Shown here in pieces: positions 7,967 through 17,364 of a stretch of 64,000 bases of DNA (positions are counted from its first letter, which is position 1; the number at the start of each line of letters is the position of its first letter). The notes beneath the pieces are model-generated. The model worked only from the letters and a program-made list of their open reading frames with translations, was not told the origin of the DNA and made no database searches. This DNA comes from Melittangium boletus DSM 14713 (GTDB lineage Bacteria > Myxococcota > Myxococcia > Myxococcales > Myxococcaceae): NCBI RefSeq assembly GCF_002305855.1, contig NZ_CP022163.1:1240292-1304291 (forward strand), in the 5' to 3' direction. Position numbers and translations under genes: made by a program.

Positions 7967-8854
7967 CTATCCGGCGATGGCGGCGTCCTGCTCGCGCTCG
8001 GCCATGAGCGACAGCAGCTCGGCCTTGAGCTTGTCCTTGGCGCGGATCTCCAGCTGACGGGCGCGCTCGCGCGAGAAGCCGAAGTGCTCGCCCAGCTCGC
8101 TGAGCGTCATCTCCGAGTCGCCCATCACCCGGTGCTCGATGATGAAGCGCTCGCGCGGGTCCAACCGCGTCAGCGCCTGCTGGATGCGGGCGCGCGTCAT
8201 GTCGGCCTCCTGGCGGTCGGCCACCTCGTCCACCTGGGAAGCGGACTCGGACTCCACGAAGTCCATGTGCGTGGCGTCGCCCTCCTCGCCCACCGGCGCG
8301 TCCAGCGACAAGTCCCGCCCGCCCATGCGCTGCTCCATCTCGCGCACCTCGGTGGCCTTCACGTTCAGCTTCCGGGCGATCTCCTCCGCGTCCACGATGC
8401 AACCGTCACCCGAGCCCAGCTTCTCCAGCTCGCGGCGCGTGCGGGCCAGCGCGAAGAACAGCCGGCGCTGAGCCTGGGTGGTGCCCAGCTTCACCAGGCT
8501 CCAGTTCTTGAGGACGTAGTTCTGGATGTAGGCGCGGATCCACCACACCGCGTAGGAGATGAGGCGGATGCCCTTGTCCGCGTCGAACTTCTGCACCGCC
8601 TTCATCAGGCCGATGTTCGCCTCCTGGATGAGGTCGGACATCTTCAGGCCGTAGGAGCGGTACTCGTAGGACACCTTCACCGCGAAGCGCAGGTTGCTCG
8701 TCACCAGGCGGTGGCCCGCGGCCAGGTCCCCCTGCTTGAAGCGCCGCGCCAGGGCCTGCTCCTCCTGCACCGTGAGCAGCGCGTAGTGGCTGATCTCCGA
8801 CAGGTACGTGGAGAGGGAGTCGGTGGAGGAGAAGGCGGAGGAGGCCTGCGTCAT
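7967..8854 (-). CDS. RpoH-like (sigma-32 group) RNA polymerase sigma factor
   Basis: A 295-residue sigma-70-family factor. Region 2 is complete ([18 protein letters not shown], then [22 protein letters not shown]), a region 3 follows, and region 4 ends with [26 protein letters not shown]. The absence of region 1.1, the length and the YxWWIRA/IQ pattern match the RpoH/sigma-32 group; Myxococcus xanthus has several such factors (SigB, SigC). It directs RNA polymerase to a stress or developmental regulon. The start at 8854 begins the family-typical N-terminus; a 40-residue in-frame extension upstream is not conserved-looking. It is a single gene ending at the shared hairpin at 7924-7948. Confidence 0.88.
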   Translation of the reverse strand: MTQASSAFSSTDSLSTYLSEISHYALLTVQEEQALARRFKQGDLAAGHRLVTSNLRFAVKVSYEYRSYGLKMSDLIQEANIGLMKAVQKFDADKGIRLISYAVWWIRAYIQNYVLKNWSLVKLGTTQAQRRLFFALARTRRELEKLGSGDGCIVDAEEIARKLNVKATEVREMEQRMGGRDLSLDAPVGEEGDATHMDFVESESASQVDEVADRQEADMTRARIQQALTRLDPRERFIIEHRVMGDSEMTLSELGEHFGFSRERARQLEIRAKDKLKAELLSLMAEREQDAAIAG

Positions 8855-9125
8855 GGTGGTATCTCTCGGGGAAGGCGCGTGGGGTGGACCGCGAAAGCTG
8901 CGTGCCCTTGCTTTCAGCAAGAGGAATGCCAAGGCCCGAACTGCACGCGGCTCAGTAAATACAAGGGCTTGCATCCAACGTCCCCCATGCTTAGGCCTGA
9001 AGGCCGGAAGTTTTTACGGGGGTCTGGAAGGGCCCGGCGCACGGATTTCAGTGTGTGGTTTCCCTACCCCCCACGCCTCGGGGTCTCCGCTTCCCGGCGG
9101 GCGGCCACCATGACAAGGAGGCCGT

Positions 9126-9794
9126 GTGAGCACACTCCCCATGGACCCGGAGCAGGCAGCCCGGCTGGCGCGGCGGCTGGAGCACGAGGACACCTTCGAG
9201 CACGAGACGTTCGCCGACCTGGAACTGCCCGGGCGCGAGCTGCGCCAGAAGGAGTTCTACCGGTGCACGTTCCAGCGCGGTCAGTTCCAGGAGAGCCACT
9301 GGCGCCAGTGCAAGTTCGAGGACTGCGTCTTCACCGGGTGCGATCTCACCCGGGCGCGCTTCGACGCCGCGGCGCTGCGGGGCGTGCGCTTCGAGGGCTC
9401 GAAGTTGATGGGCATCGACTGGTCGAGCGTGTCACCCAACCCCGAGGTGAGCTTCGAGGGCTCCCAGCTGCGCTATGCCTCGTTCGTGGGGCTGAGCCTG
9501 CGCAAGACGGCCTTCCTGCGCTGCACGGCCCAGGAGGCCAACTTCTTCGATCTGGATCTGACGGACGCGGACTTCGAGGGCACGGAGCTCACGGGCAGCA
9601 ACTTCCGCGGCTGCGTCCTCACCCGGACGGACTTCGCCCAGGCGGTGGGCCTCGTCCTGGATCCGGCGCGCAACCGGCTCAAGGACACCCGGGTCCCCAT
9701 GGCCACGGCGGTGAGCCTGGCCGAGTCCCTGGGGATGCGCGTGGTGGGCTTCGGGGCGGAGACGGCCACGCCTCGCGCCCGGAAGAAGCGCTGA
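9126..9794 (+). CDS. Pentapeptide-repeat protein
   Basis: A 222-residue protein made largely of A(D/N)LxX-type pentapeptides: for example DLTRARFDAAALRGVRFEGSKL and LDLTDADFEGTELTGSNFRG. These fold into a right-handed quadrilateral beta-helix. Relatives include QnrB-like gyrase-protecting proteins, but most bacterial members have no known role. The GTG start at 9126 has a strong AAGGAGG about five to six bases upstream. A basic tail (RARKKR) ends the protein. It faces the sensor kinase gene with only 15 bases between the stop codons. Confidence 0.82.
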   Translation: MSTLPMDPEQAARLARRLEHEDTFEHETFADLELPGRELRQKEFYRCTFQRGQFQESHWRQCKFEDCVFTGCDLTRARFDAAALRGVRFEGSKLMGIDWSSVSPNPEVSFEGSQLRYASFVGLSLRKTAFLRCTAQEANFFDLDLTDADFEGTELTGSNFRGCVLTRTDFAQAVGLVLDPARNRLKDTRVPMATAVSLAESLGMRVVGFGAETATPRARKKR

Positions 9795-9809
9795 ACCCCT
9801 CGCGGACGC

Positions 9810-11426
9810 TCAGGCCGCGAGGGGGCGCATGGGCAGGCTGAAGGTGAAGCGGGCGCCCCCTCCGGGCTCCTCTTCCACCCAGAGCCGGCCCCCGTGGGAT
9901 TCAATGAGACCCCGGGCGATGTAGAGCCCCAGGCCGCTGCCCTGGGTCGCGGTTTCCCGGGCCTGCCAATGCCGCTCGAAGAGGTGGTCGCGCAGGGACT
10001 CGGGGATGCCGGGGCCGGTGTCGTGAACGGAGACCCAGGCCTCATCGCCGACGCGCCGGGTCTCCACGGTGATCCGGCCCCCCGGGGGCGTGAACTTCAC
10101 CGCGTTGCCCAACAGATTGGCCAGGACCTGGAGGACGCGGTTCCGGTCGAACCACGCGTCGAGCGGCGTCTCGAGCCGCCGCTCCAGGCGCAGTTGCTTC
10201 TGCGTGGCCTGCGGCTCGATGAGGGACAGGACCTCGTCCACCGCTGGAGCCAGGGGCGCGAGCTGGGGCGCCACGACGAGCGCCTGGCCCGCGTCGAGCC
10301 GGGCCGCGTCCAGGAGTTGATGGATGAGGGTGAGCATGTGCTCCACCGAGCGTTCGATGGCGCCCACCTGCCGACCCAGGGTCGTCTCCCCGGGCGTTCC
10401 CGCGAGGCGCGAGGCCAACAGGGCGGAGCTCAAGCGGATGGCGGACAGGGGATTCTTGAGATCGTGCGAGACGATGGCCAGCACCTTCTCCCGATCCAGC
10501 GCGGCCTTCTCGGCGGCCCGACACAACAAGGCGTTGTCGGCGGCCAGGGCGCGCTGGCGCTCGGCCTCGGCGATGGCCTGCCGCTCGGCCTTCACCTGCT
10601 CGGCGTGAAGGCGGTTGAGCTTGACGGCGTTGCGCCAGATGAGGGCGGCGAAGGCCCCCATCATCATCACGCCGAACAGGGGGCCCTGCAGGGACGAATC
10701 GAGCCGCCCCGCGCGGTTCAGGCGAACCAGCAGGGCGCCTATCGCCAGTGGCAGCAGGGTGGCGGGAAGCATCCGGCGCGCCATCACGCCTCCCGCCGCG
10801 GAGGTGGTGAGCTCCCCCATGAAGCCCCATTTCGAATCCAACGCGAGCGTCCCGAGGCTCAGCAATGACAGGGCCATCGCGGTGTGCAGGGCCGTCCCGC
10901 CATGGGGGCCGGGCCCATAGAGGCGACGATCCAGGAAGGCGTAGCCCGTCAGGGCGATGAGCGGTGGCAGGAGCGACATCAACGCCAGCCAGGGAGCCAC
11001 GGCCCGTGCGCGCCCACCCGTCAGGCTCGCGCACAGCAAGGAGCCGCCGAGCAATACGAAGGAGACGGCGGTCGGACTCGCCATCGCGAGGGCGGCCGAG
11101 AAGGGGATGGCCGCCGCCGTGTTCTCGAGGGCGTAGAGAAACAACATCAAGGCGCCCGACAGGGTCACGCCCGCGGCGGTGAACCGTGCCCAGAGGTACC
11201 AGCGGGGGCCGGCCCACAAGGCCCCCAGCGTCCCGGCCGCCACGATCAAGGACGCCGCCGTGAGCGGCACCATGGACGGAAGGGCGGGATGCACCTGCTT
11301 GAGCGGGTCGCTGTCGATCAGCCAACCGATCAACACCACGGCCCCGAGTAGCATCACGAGGGCGGCGATCACGGGGGGGCCCCGCGTCAATACCCGCGAC
11401 ATGCCACTGCGCTGCGTTGGGTTCAC
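9810..11426 (-). CDS. Membrane-bound sensor histidine kinase
   Basis: A 538-residue kinase. Residues about 15-265 hold some eight hydrophobic segments forming an integral membrane sensor. A coiled linker (about 268-315, rich in Arg/Ala/Glu) leads to a HisKA domain with the phosphorylated His321 in VSHDLKNPLSAIRL. The ATPase domain shows the N box (LANLLGNAVKF), G1 (DTGPGIP) and G2 (GSGLGLYIARGLIESHGG) blocks. It should autophosphorylate and pass phosphate to a response regulator, but none is encoded nearby, so it is an orphan kinase, as is common in myxobacteria. The GTG at 11426 has GGAGG four to five bases upstream; an ATG at 11402 is an alternative. Confidence 0.88.
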   Translation of the reverse strand: MNPTQRSGMSRVLTRGPPVIAALVMLLGAVVLIGWLIDSDPLKQVHPALPSMVPLTAASLIVAAGTLGALWAGPRWYLWARFTAAGVTLSGALMLFLYALENTAAAIPFSAALAMASPTAVSFVLLGGSLLCASLTGGRARAVAPWLALMSLLPPLIALTGYAFLDRRLYGPGPHGGTALHTAMALSLLSLGTLALDSKWGFMGELTTSAAGGVMARRMLPATLLPLAIGALLVRLNRAGRLDSSLQGPLFGVMMMGAFAALIWRNAVKLNRLHAEQVKAERQAIAEAERQRALAADNALLCRAAEKAALDREKVLAIVSHDLKNPLSAIRLSSALLASRLAGTPGETTLGRQVGAIERSVEHMLTLIHQLLDAARLDAGQALVVAPQLAPLAPAVDEVLSLIEPQATQKQLRLERRLETPLDAWFDRNRVLQVLANLLGNAVKFTPPGGRITVETRRVGDEAWVSVHDTGPGIPESLRDHLFERHWQARETATQGSGLGLYIARGLIESHGGRLWVEEEPGGGARFTFSLPMRPLAA

Positions 11427-11514
11427 CTTTCCTCCGCCAGCGTACAAGCTAGGGATGTGCTGGACTCGCGTCCGAGAGGTGCTTGACGGCCAGGGGACCG
11501 CCTGGATCCACGAC

Positions 11515-12294
11515 TCAACCGAAGAACGAGGCGCCCCCTCCCGCGGCACCGGGACCCGCCAGGGGCTTGTAGGGAAAGTAGAGGTTGCGCACGAAGCGGG
11601 TGAAGAGGTGCTCCTCGTTCCAGCGCTGGCGCGCCATGCCGTACACCCCCGGAGCGCGCAAGTCGTGCGCGGTGACGGTGGGGACGAATTCCCGCTCGCT
11701 GTAGAGCGCGAACACCTCGTCCATGCGAGCGCGGCCGCGGTACGTGCGCTGGAGCGTGCGGTAGATGAGCTCATTCTCCTCCTGGGTGAAGGCCAGTCCC
11801 TGGATGGCGTGCGCCAGCTCGTGGAACACCAGATGGGGCTCGGAGCCGAGCTTGTCCTGGCGCAAGGCGATGCGTGCCCGCTCCCACTCCGGCTTGACCC
11901 AGAACAGCCCCGCGGCGAGAGGAGACACGGAGCGGGGATAGCCATACCTCGCGAGGGGCTGTCCCTCCGGAATGAGGTCCACTTCCACGGGCCGCGCCAC
12001 CTCCAGCCGGCCGATGAGCTGGAGGTTGCCGGAGAGCTGCCGGACGGCATCCCCTTCCACCCGCTGGAGCAGTCCGGCGGGCGCGCCGTGGGCCTTCACC
12101 GTCACCTTCGACTGGAACCAGGCCCGGGCCCGACCCACGCCCTGCGCGGGCGGCCGACCCTGGAGCGACTCGAACACGTCCCCTCCCGCCAACACGGTGA
12201 AGGCGGACAGGGGCAGCTTGCGCCCATGCTCCGCCGCCAGCGGAGTGGTCTCCGGCGTGGAACCATCCACCATTTCCGATTCGAGACTCGCCAT
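11515..12294 (-). CDS. Putative zinc metallopeptidase (HExxH), unknown family
   Basis: A 259-residue protein without signal peptide. Residues 158-162 read HELAH, an HExxH zinc-binding motif in a helix (LVFHELAHAIQGLAF), and acidic residues about 30-42 positions later (MDEVFALYSEREF, Glu193/Glu200/Glu202) could supply the third ligand, as in gluzincins. The sequence around it is reminiscent of lethal-factor-type ATLF domains, but I cannot assign it firmly. The N-terminal 150 residues are unrecognised, and a Gly/Ala-rich tail ends the protein. It lies between the sensor kinase and the CstA/YbdD pair in the same orientation, 21 bases from the YbdD stop, but a functional link is not evident. Confidence 0.6.
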   Translation of the reverse strand: MASLESEMVDGSTPETTPLAAEHGRKLPLSAFTVLAGGDVFESLQGRPPAQGVGRARAWFQSKVTVKAHGAPAGLLQRVEGDAVRQLSGNLQLIGRLEVARPVEVDLIPEGQPLARYGYPRSVSPLAAGLFWVKPEWERARIALRQDKLGSEPHLVFHELAHAIQGLAFTQEENELIYRTLQRTYRGRARMDEVFALYSEREFVPTVTAHDLRAPGVYGMARQRWNEEHLFTRFVRNLYFPYKPLAGPGAAGGGASFFG

Positions 12295-12315
12295 CCCTGC
12301 CTCCCGCTTGACCGC

Positions 12316-12519
12316 TCAGCAGCAGCGTCCGCCCCCGGCGCGGTAGCGGGCCCGCATGCGCTCGTCGAAGAACTGCGCGTAGCTCATCACCGGCCGCTCG
12401 GGATGACGCAGCCGCATGTGCGCCACGTAGGTGTCGTAATCCGGCACGCCGATGACCAGGCGGGCGGTCTGCACCGCCCGGCGCCAGAAGCCCCGCACCG
12501 TGTCCGCCAGGGTGCCCAT
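12316..12519 (-). CDS. YbdD/YjiX (KCU-star) family protein
   Basis: A 67-residue protein of the DUF466/YbdD family: FWRRAVQTARLVIGVPDYDTYVAH, then HPERPVMSYAQFFDERMRARY. It begins one base after the CstA stop codon (TGA C ATG), so the two are translated together; in enterobacteria the same pair, CstA-type carrier plus YbdD/YjiX, forms the pyruvate uptake system. The protein ends Arg-Cys-Cys before the TGA stop. In selenoprotein members of this family the same end reads Cys-Sec or Sec-Sec, so this is a cysteine version. It is too short to act alone and is probably a small partner subunit of CstA. Confidence 0.88.
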   Translation of the reverse strand: MGTLADTVRGFWRRAVQTARLVIGVPDYDTYVAHMRLRHPERPVMSYAQFFDERMRARYRAGGGRCC

Positions 12520-12520
12520 G

Positions 12521-14584
12521 TCAGGACCCCGCGGGAGAGAGGGGAACCGGAGGGGACTCGCGCGCCGTGGGCTCGGCCGAGCGCCGGGCCGCCAGCGCGG
12601 AGCGGATGCCGAAACCGACGGTGGCCACCACCACCAGCATGAACAGGACGGTGAGCGCGGCATCCACGTAGTCGTTGGTGATGACCTGACTCATGTCCTC
12701 CAGGGATTTGGCCGGAGCGAGCACCTTTCCCTCGGCCGCGGCGGCGGCGAACTTGCGCGCGTGGGCGACGAAGCTGACCCGCGCGTCCGAGCCGAACACC
12801 TTCTGCGAGCCCGCGGTCAGCGTGCAGACCACGAGCCACACCGTGGGCAGGGCGGGGATCCACAGGTAGCGCTCGCGCTTCATCTTCACGAGCACGACAC
12901 ATGACAAGGTGAGGGCGATCGCCGCCAGCATCTGGTTGGCGATTCCGAACAGAGGCCACAGGGTGTTGATGCCGCCCAGCGGATCCACCACGCCCTGGTA
13001 GAGGAAGTAGCCCCAGCCCGCCACGCACAGCGCGGTGGCGACGAGGTTGGCGCCCCAGGACTCGGTGCGGCGCAGGGGCGCGTACACGAGCCCCGCCAGC
13101 TCTTGAATCATGAAGCGGCCCACGCGCGTGCCGGCGTCCACGGTGGTGAGGATGAAGAGCGCCTCGAACAGGATGGCGTAGTGGTACCAGAAGGCCATCA
13201 GCCCTTCCCCTCCGAAGATGCCATGGAGGATCTGCGCCATGCCCACCGCGAGCGTGGGCGCGCCGCCGGTGCGCGACAGGATGGAGGACTCGCCGATCTC
13301 CCGCGCCGTCTGGCTGAGCACCTCGGGGGTGATGACGAAGCCCCACTCGCTCACCGTGCGCGCCGCCTGCTCCACCGTGGTGCCGATGACGCCCGGCGGC
13401 GAGTTCATGGAGAAGTACACCCCGGGGTCCAGCACCGACGCGGCGATGAGCGCCATGATGGCCACGAAGGACTCCATCAACATGGCGCCGTAGCCCACCA
13501 GGAGCGCCTCGCGCTCGTTGGCCAGCATCTTCGGCGTGGTGCCCGACGCGATGAGCGAGTGCCAGCCGGACACCGCGCCACACGCGATGGTGATGAAGAG
13601 GAAGGGGAAGAGGTTGCCGGAGAACACCGGGCCGGAGCCATCCACGAAGCGGGTGAGCGCGGGCATCTTGAGGTCCGGCGCGGCCAGGACGATGCCCACC
13701 GCCAGCACGAGGATGGTGCCAATCTTGAGGAACGTGGACAGGTAGTCGCGCGGCGCGAGCAGGAGCCACACCGGCAGCACCGCGGCGCAGAACCCATAGC
13801 CGATGAGCATCCACGCGAGCGCGCGGGCGTCGAAGGTGAACAGGGGCGCCAGCGCCGGGGACTCGGCGACCCGGCCGCCCAGGAAGATGGACAGCATCAG
13901 CAGCACGAAGCCGAGGATGGACACCTCGAGCACACGGCCCGGCCGGAGCACGCGCAGATACAGGCCCATCACCAGGGCGATGGGAATGGTCATCGCGACC
14001 GTGAAGGTGCCCCAGGGGCTCTCCGCCAGCGCCTTGACGACCACCAGGGCGAGCACCGCGAGGATGATCATCATGATCATCAACACGCCCACCATGGCCA
14101 CCACGCCAGCGGCCTGGCCCATCTCCATGCGCACGATGTCGCCGAGCGACTTGCCATCCCGGCGGATGGACATGAAGAGGACGATGAAGTCCTGCACCGC
14201 GCCGGCCAGCACCACGCCGAAGAGGATCCACATCGTCCCCGGCAGGTAGCCCATCTGAGCTGCGAGCACCGGCCCCACCAGCGGCCCCGCGCCCGCGATC
14301 GCGGCGAAGTGGTGGCCGAACAGCACCCACTTGTCGGTGGGCACGTAGTCCAGTCCATCATTGCGCTGCTGGGCCGGCGTCGCCCGCGTGGGGTCCAACC
14401 GCAAGGCCGCGTTGGCGATGAACCGGCCGTAGAAGCGGTAGCCGATCAGATAGACGCAGACGGAGGCCACCACCAGCCACGTGGCGTTGAGCGTCTCGCC
14501 CCGCCGCAATGCCACCACGCCCAGACAGGCCGCCCCCACCAGGGCGAGCAGCGCCCAACCCAGCTTGCTCAAGACACGACTCAT
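12521..14584 (-). CDS. cstA: CstA-family carbon starvation/pyruvate transporter
   Basis: A 687-residue integral membrane protein with about 16-18 transmembrane segments and the CstA signature stretches: YRFYGRFI near the N-terminus, DKWVLFGHHFAAIAGAGPLVGPVLAAQMGY and HSLIASGTTPKMLANE. Family members are proton-driven pyruvate or peptide importers used when carbon is limiting. The ATG at 14584 has GGAGAG three bases upstream and starts at the first membrane segment. It is followed after one base by the YbdD-type partner gene, giving the usual two-gene operon. In Escherichia coli such operons are controlled by CRP or two-component systems; no operator is recognisable here. Confidence 0.93.
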   Translation of the reverse strand: MSRVLSKLGWALLALVGAACLGVVALRRGETLNATWLVVASVCVYLIGYRFYGRFIANAALRLDPTRATPAQQRNDGLDYVPTDKWVLFGHHFAAIAGAGPLVGPVLAAQMGYLPGTMWILFGVVLAGAVQDFIVLFMSIRRDGKSLGDIVRMEMGQAAGVVAMVGVLMIMMIILAVLALVVVKALAESPWGTFTVAMTIPIALVMGLYLRVLRPGRVLEVSILGFVLLMLSIFLGGRVAESPALAPLFTFDARALAWMLIGYGFCAAVLPVWLLLAPRDYLSTFLKIGTILVLAVGIVLAAPDLKMPALTRFVDGSGPVFSGNLFPFLFITIACGAVSGWHSLIASGTTPKMLANEREALLVGYGAMLMESFVAIMALIAASVLDPGVYFSMNSPPGVIGTTVEQAARTVSEWGFVITPEVLSQTAREIGESSILSRTGGAPTLAVGMAQILHGIFGGEGLMAFWYHYAILFEALFILTTVDAGTRVGRFMIQELAGLVYAPLRRTESWGANLVATALCVAGWGYFLYQGVVDPLGGINTLWPLFGIANQMLAAIALTLSCVVLVKMKRERYLWIPALPTVWLVVCTLTAGSQKVFGSDARVSFVAHARKFAAAAAEGKVLAPAKSLEDMSQVITNDYVDAALTVLFMLVVVATVGFGIRSALAARRSAEPTARESPPVPLSPAGS

Positions 14585-14708
14585 GGACTCTCCGCGAGGA
14601 CTCGATTCGCGGCCAACCCTCCCCCCGGCACCCCTCGGGGTCAACCCTTCTCGGTCCGCCGCCGTCCGCGCCCCACGGCTCCGGACGCGGTGCGTCATGC
14701 CCGGCGGC

Positions 14709-16130
14709 TCACTCGAGCAGGGACGAGCCGGAGTCCACCCCGAGCACCCACCGCCACACCTGGAGCTTCTCGTCCGAGGACAGCGTGAGCAGGTCCCCCG
14801 GGAAGTCCGGCAGATAGCGGGCGTTGGCCCCGGTGAGCGTCACCGACACGTTGTCCGCCTTGAGGATGCCCTGGCGCGCATAGAGGTTGTCACGCAGGAC
14901 GAGCCCCGGGCGGTAGCGGCGCTCCCCCAGCCGCACCAGCAGCGCCTTCGAGGAGCCGCGCAGGGTGTTGCCCCGCACCTCCAGCCCGGAGACCTCCTTT
15001 CCATCCGCGGCCAGCATCAACGCATAGCTGGCTGTGCCCTCGAGCGTGTTGCCCAGCACCTTCACGTTCCGGCCGCCCGCCACGCGGATGCCCTGCCCGT
15101 TGCCCTCCGGCATGTTCCGGATGTCCTGGAAGCGGTTGTTCTCCACCCACACCTCCTCGGGAGGCGCGCGGTCCGCGAGGATGGAGACACCCCGGCCCGC
15201 GCGGGAGATGGTGTTGTCCCGCACCCGGATGAGCTGGGCGGACTCGTGGATGACCACGGCCTCCCCGGCGGAAGAACCCTCGGCGCGGATGGCCGTATTG
15301 GGAAAGCCCCTCATCGTGTTGCCGCGCACGGTGACGTCCCGGCACTGCTTGATGTCCACCGCGTTCTCGCCCTCGTCATGCAGGGTGTTGCCCTCGATGA
15401 GGAGCGCCTCCGCGGGCGCCGAACCCGCCTGGCACTGGATGGAGTCCCCCGAGTTGTGGTGGATGTCGTTGCCGCGCACGGTGATGCCCCGCGCGGGGCC
15501 CACCACCAGCACCCCGTGCGAGTCCCCGTCCTCCCGGATGAAGTGGTGGATGCTGTTGTCGCGCAGGAGCACTCCCTGGGGGCCCTCCACGAGGACACCC
15601 GCGCCCGCGGTGCCGCTGCGCAGCTCGCTCCCGGAAAGGACGGAGCCGCTGGCGCCCTCCTCGAAGAGGACGGCGAACAGCGGAGCCCCGCCGACGTCGA
15701 CGCGCAGATTCTCCAGCCGCCAGCGACCCTGGACCCGGATGACCGTCGTGCGGCTGTCGCCCGCCGGCACCAGCGTGGGCAGCGGAGAGCCCTCTCCTCG
15801 CAGGGTGATGGCGGCCACGCCCGGGCCCCGGTCATCGAGGAGGAACGACTCGGAGTACACACCCGAGCGCACCCGGATGAGGTCTCCCGGCTCCGCCAGC
15901 GCCACGGCCCGGCGGAGCGTGCGCAGTGGCGCCTCGCTCGTCCCCTCCGCGCTGTCCTTGCCCTGGGTGCTCACGTACCAGACGTGGCCCAGGGGCTCCG
16001 GCAGCAACGGTCCCTCCGGATTCACCTGGGGCTCGGCCTCCGAGAGCCGCGCCTCCTCCCAGGAGGGCTCCGGCGCACAGGCGGCGAGCAGGAGCAGACA
16101 GGTGAACATTCCGTATGGGAGTCCCCGCAT
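14709..16130 (-). CDS. Right-handed beta-helix lipoprotein
   Basis: A 473-residue lipoprotein (lipobox LAAC after a hydrophobic run, Cys18) with a DUF1565-like start (YVSTQGKDSAEGTSEAPLRTLRRAV), which normally opens parallel beta-helix proteins. Some ten coils with G/N turns follow (VRGNDIHHNSG, IEGNTLHDEGENA, VENNRFQDI, VLGNTLEGT). Such folds occur in polysaccharide lyases, epimerases and surface adhesins; no catalytic cluster can be assigned. The start at 16130 is placed at the lipoprotein signal; upstream in-frame sequence overlaps the DUF1360 gene and is not coding-like. The product is probably outer-membrane anchored. Confidence 0.78.
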   Translation of the reverse strand: MRGLPYGMFTCLLLLAACAPEPSWEEARLSEAEPQVNPEGPLLPEPLGHVWYVSTQGKDSAEGTSEAPLRTLRRAVALAEPGDLIRVRSGVYSESFLLDDRGPGVAAITLRGEGSPLPTLVPAGDSRTTVIRVQGRWRLENLRVDVGGAPLFAVLFEEGASGSVLSGSELRSGTAGAGVLVEGPQGVLLRDNSIHHFIREDGDSHGVLVVGPARGITVRGNDIHHNSGDSIQCQAGSAPAEALLIEGNTLHDEGENAVDIKQCRDVTVRGNTMRGFPNTAIRAEGSSAGEAVVIHESAQLIRVRDNTISRAGRGVSILADRAPPEEVWVENNRFQDIRNMPEGNGQGIRVAGGRNVKVLGNTLEGTASYALMLAADGKEVSGLEVRGNTLRGSSKALLVRLGERRYRPGLVLRDNLYARQGILKADNVSVTLTGANARYLPDFPGDLLTLSSDEKLQVWRWVLGVDSGSSLLE

Positions 16131-16252
16131 CGCCCCGTGCCCTCTTTTCCACGGGCAGTGGCCCGCGGCGGCGCAAGCTCCGCACGGAGGACGAGGACGA
16201 CAAGCCGCGCACGGGTGCCAACGTGCGGTGGTGCACAGCGGAGACGGAGCCG

Positions 16253-16834
16253 TCAGTGGGCCTGGGCCGGGGCACCCTCCTTCAAGGGCCCCTCGGACAT
16301 TTCCACGGCCTTGGCGCGCTCCCGGGTGTGCTTCAACCCCTGCCCCACCCACTCATAGGCGCGCTGGAGAAAATCCGACAGGGTGGTGAGGGCGAAGATG
16401 GAGGCGACGAGCCGCGTCTCGCTCGGGCGCACCGCGTGCGCGGAGACGAGGGCCCCCGCCACCCAGGGCCCGAGGCAGAACGGGCAGGAGAGGAGATCGC
16501 CCACGGCCCGCCGCAGTGCCCCACCCCGGGAGGACTCGCTCACCTCGCCCGCGCGCTCCTTGCGCTGGAAGCGGACGAAGGGCGCGCGCACGAGCGTGGT
16601 GACGAAGTCCTTGGCCGTGATGCGGGTGATTTTATGGGTGGCCAGACCGAACAGGAGCACGTCCTCCAGGTCCATGCGGGGAAACGCGCGCCGCCCCCCA
16701 CCCCCGCGCCAGGCGAAGTAGCCCGCGAGCGAGGCGCCGTACACCCCCATCAGAAGGAGATAGGAGCCGAGCGGCAGGTCCTCCCGGTTGTCGTACCCCG
16801 CGAAGAGCTTCGTCTCCGCCAGTGCCTTGGTCAT
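16253..16834 (-). CDS. DUF1360 membrane-associated protein
   Basis: A 193-residue protein with one or two hydrophobic segments (SYLLLMGVYGASLAGYFAW near residue 24 and a second around 125-135). It contains MDLEDVLLFGLATHKITRITAKD and the CPFCLGPW block (Cys-x-x-Cys) that mark DUF1360. The function of this family is unknown; it is common in Bacillus and myxobacteria, where members are often linked to envelope stress or sporulation, but nothing here proves that. It is a single gene upstream of the beta-helix lipoprotein, same strand, 122 bases away. Confidence 0.75.
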   Translation of the reverse strand: MTKALAETKLFAGYDNREDLPLGSYLLLMGVYGASLAGYFAWRGGGGRRAFPRMDLEDVLLFGLATHKITRITAKDFVTTLVRAPFVRFQRKERAGEVSESSRGGALRRAVGDLLSCPFCLGPWVAGALVSAHAVRPSETRLVASIFALTTLSDFLQRAYEWVGQGLKHTRERAKAVEMSEGPLKEGAPAQAH

Positions 16835-17061
16835 GCGAAGAGGCTGTGCACCCCCCTCCCGCGAGCCCAGTGCGGCACCAGCCGCCAGGCGAGTCCCCGC
16901 CCGTTCGTCTGCTCCACCGACGGGAAAGAAGGCCCCGAGGTCCCCGCTTGACAGGCGAACGGCACCAGATGAAAACGCGAATCACTCGCAGAATCGACGC
17001 GAGCCCCCATGATGCGCTCCCCCAGTCCCCTGCCCCTCCCGAGGATCGAGTCGAGAAAGGC

Positions 17062-17364
17062 ATGGCGATGCTGAGTCTCGCGGCGCTCGCCTTCGCCGTC
17101 TCGTCGGTGGCGAACCTCAGCCTTGGAGCGGAAGGCCGTTCGCGGTGGGTGGCGGCGCTCGCGGCGCTCGCGGCGGCGGGCTGTGGTGTGGCGGCCCATG
17201 GCGCCGTGCAGGGGCTCCTGGTGACGGGGGTGCTCGCCATGACGGCGGCGTCGGTGCTGGTCCTGGTGTTGGCGCCGCGGCCGGAGCGCGCGCGGCCGGT
17301 GGCGCTCGTGAGCGGGCTCGCGGGACTGCTCCCCGCGCTGCTGGCGGGAGTGCTCGGGTGGTGA
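17062..17364 (+). CDS. DUF3325-like small membrane protein (iron module)
   Basis: A 100-residue protein with three hydrophobic segments (MLSLAALAFAVSSVANLSLG, LAALAAAGCGVAAHGAVQGLLVTGVLAMTAASVLVLVLA and a C-terminal one). By size, topology and position it matches DUF3325 proteins, which sit with DUF3649, PepSY and TonB siderophore-receptor genes in many proteobacteria. The ATG at 17062 has AGAAAGG just upstream. Its TGA overlaps the GTG of the next gene (GTGA), so translation is coupled. A role in handling siderophore or iron at the inner membrane is inferred from context only. Confidence 0.65.
   Translation: MAMLSLAALAFAVSSVANLSLGAEGRSRWVAALAALAAAGCGVAAHGAVQGLLVTGVLAMTAASVLVLVLAPRPERARPVALVSGLAGLLPALLAGVLGW

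Noticed and set aside
7931..9841. A 636-codon plus-strand frame over the sigma-factor gene
   Set aside because: Antisense shadow of the RpoH-like gene joined to the pentapeptide gene in another frame.
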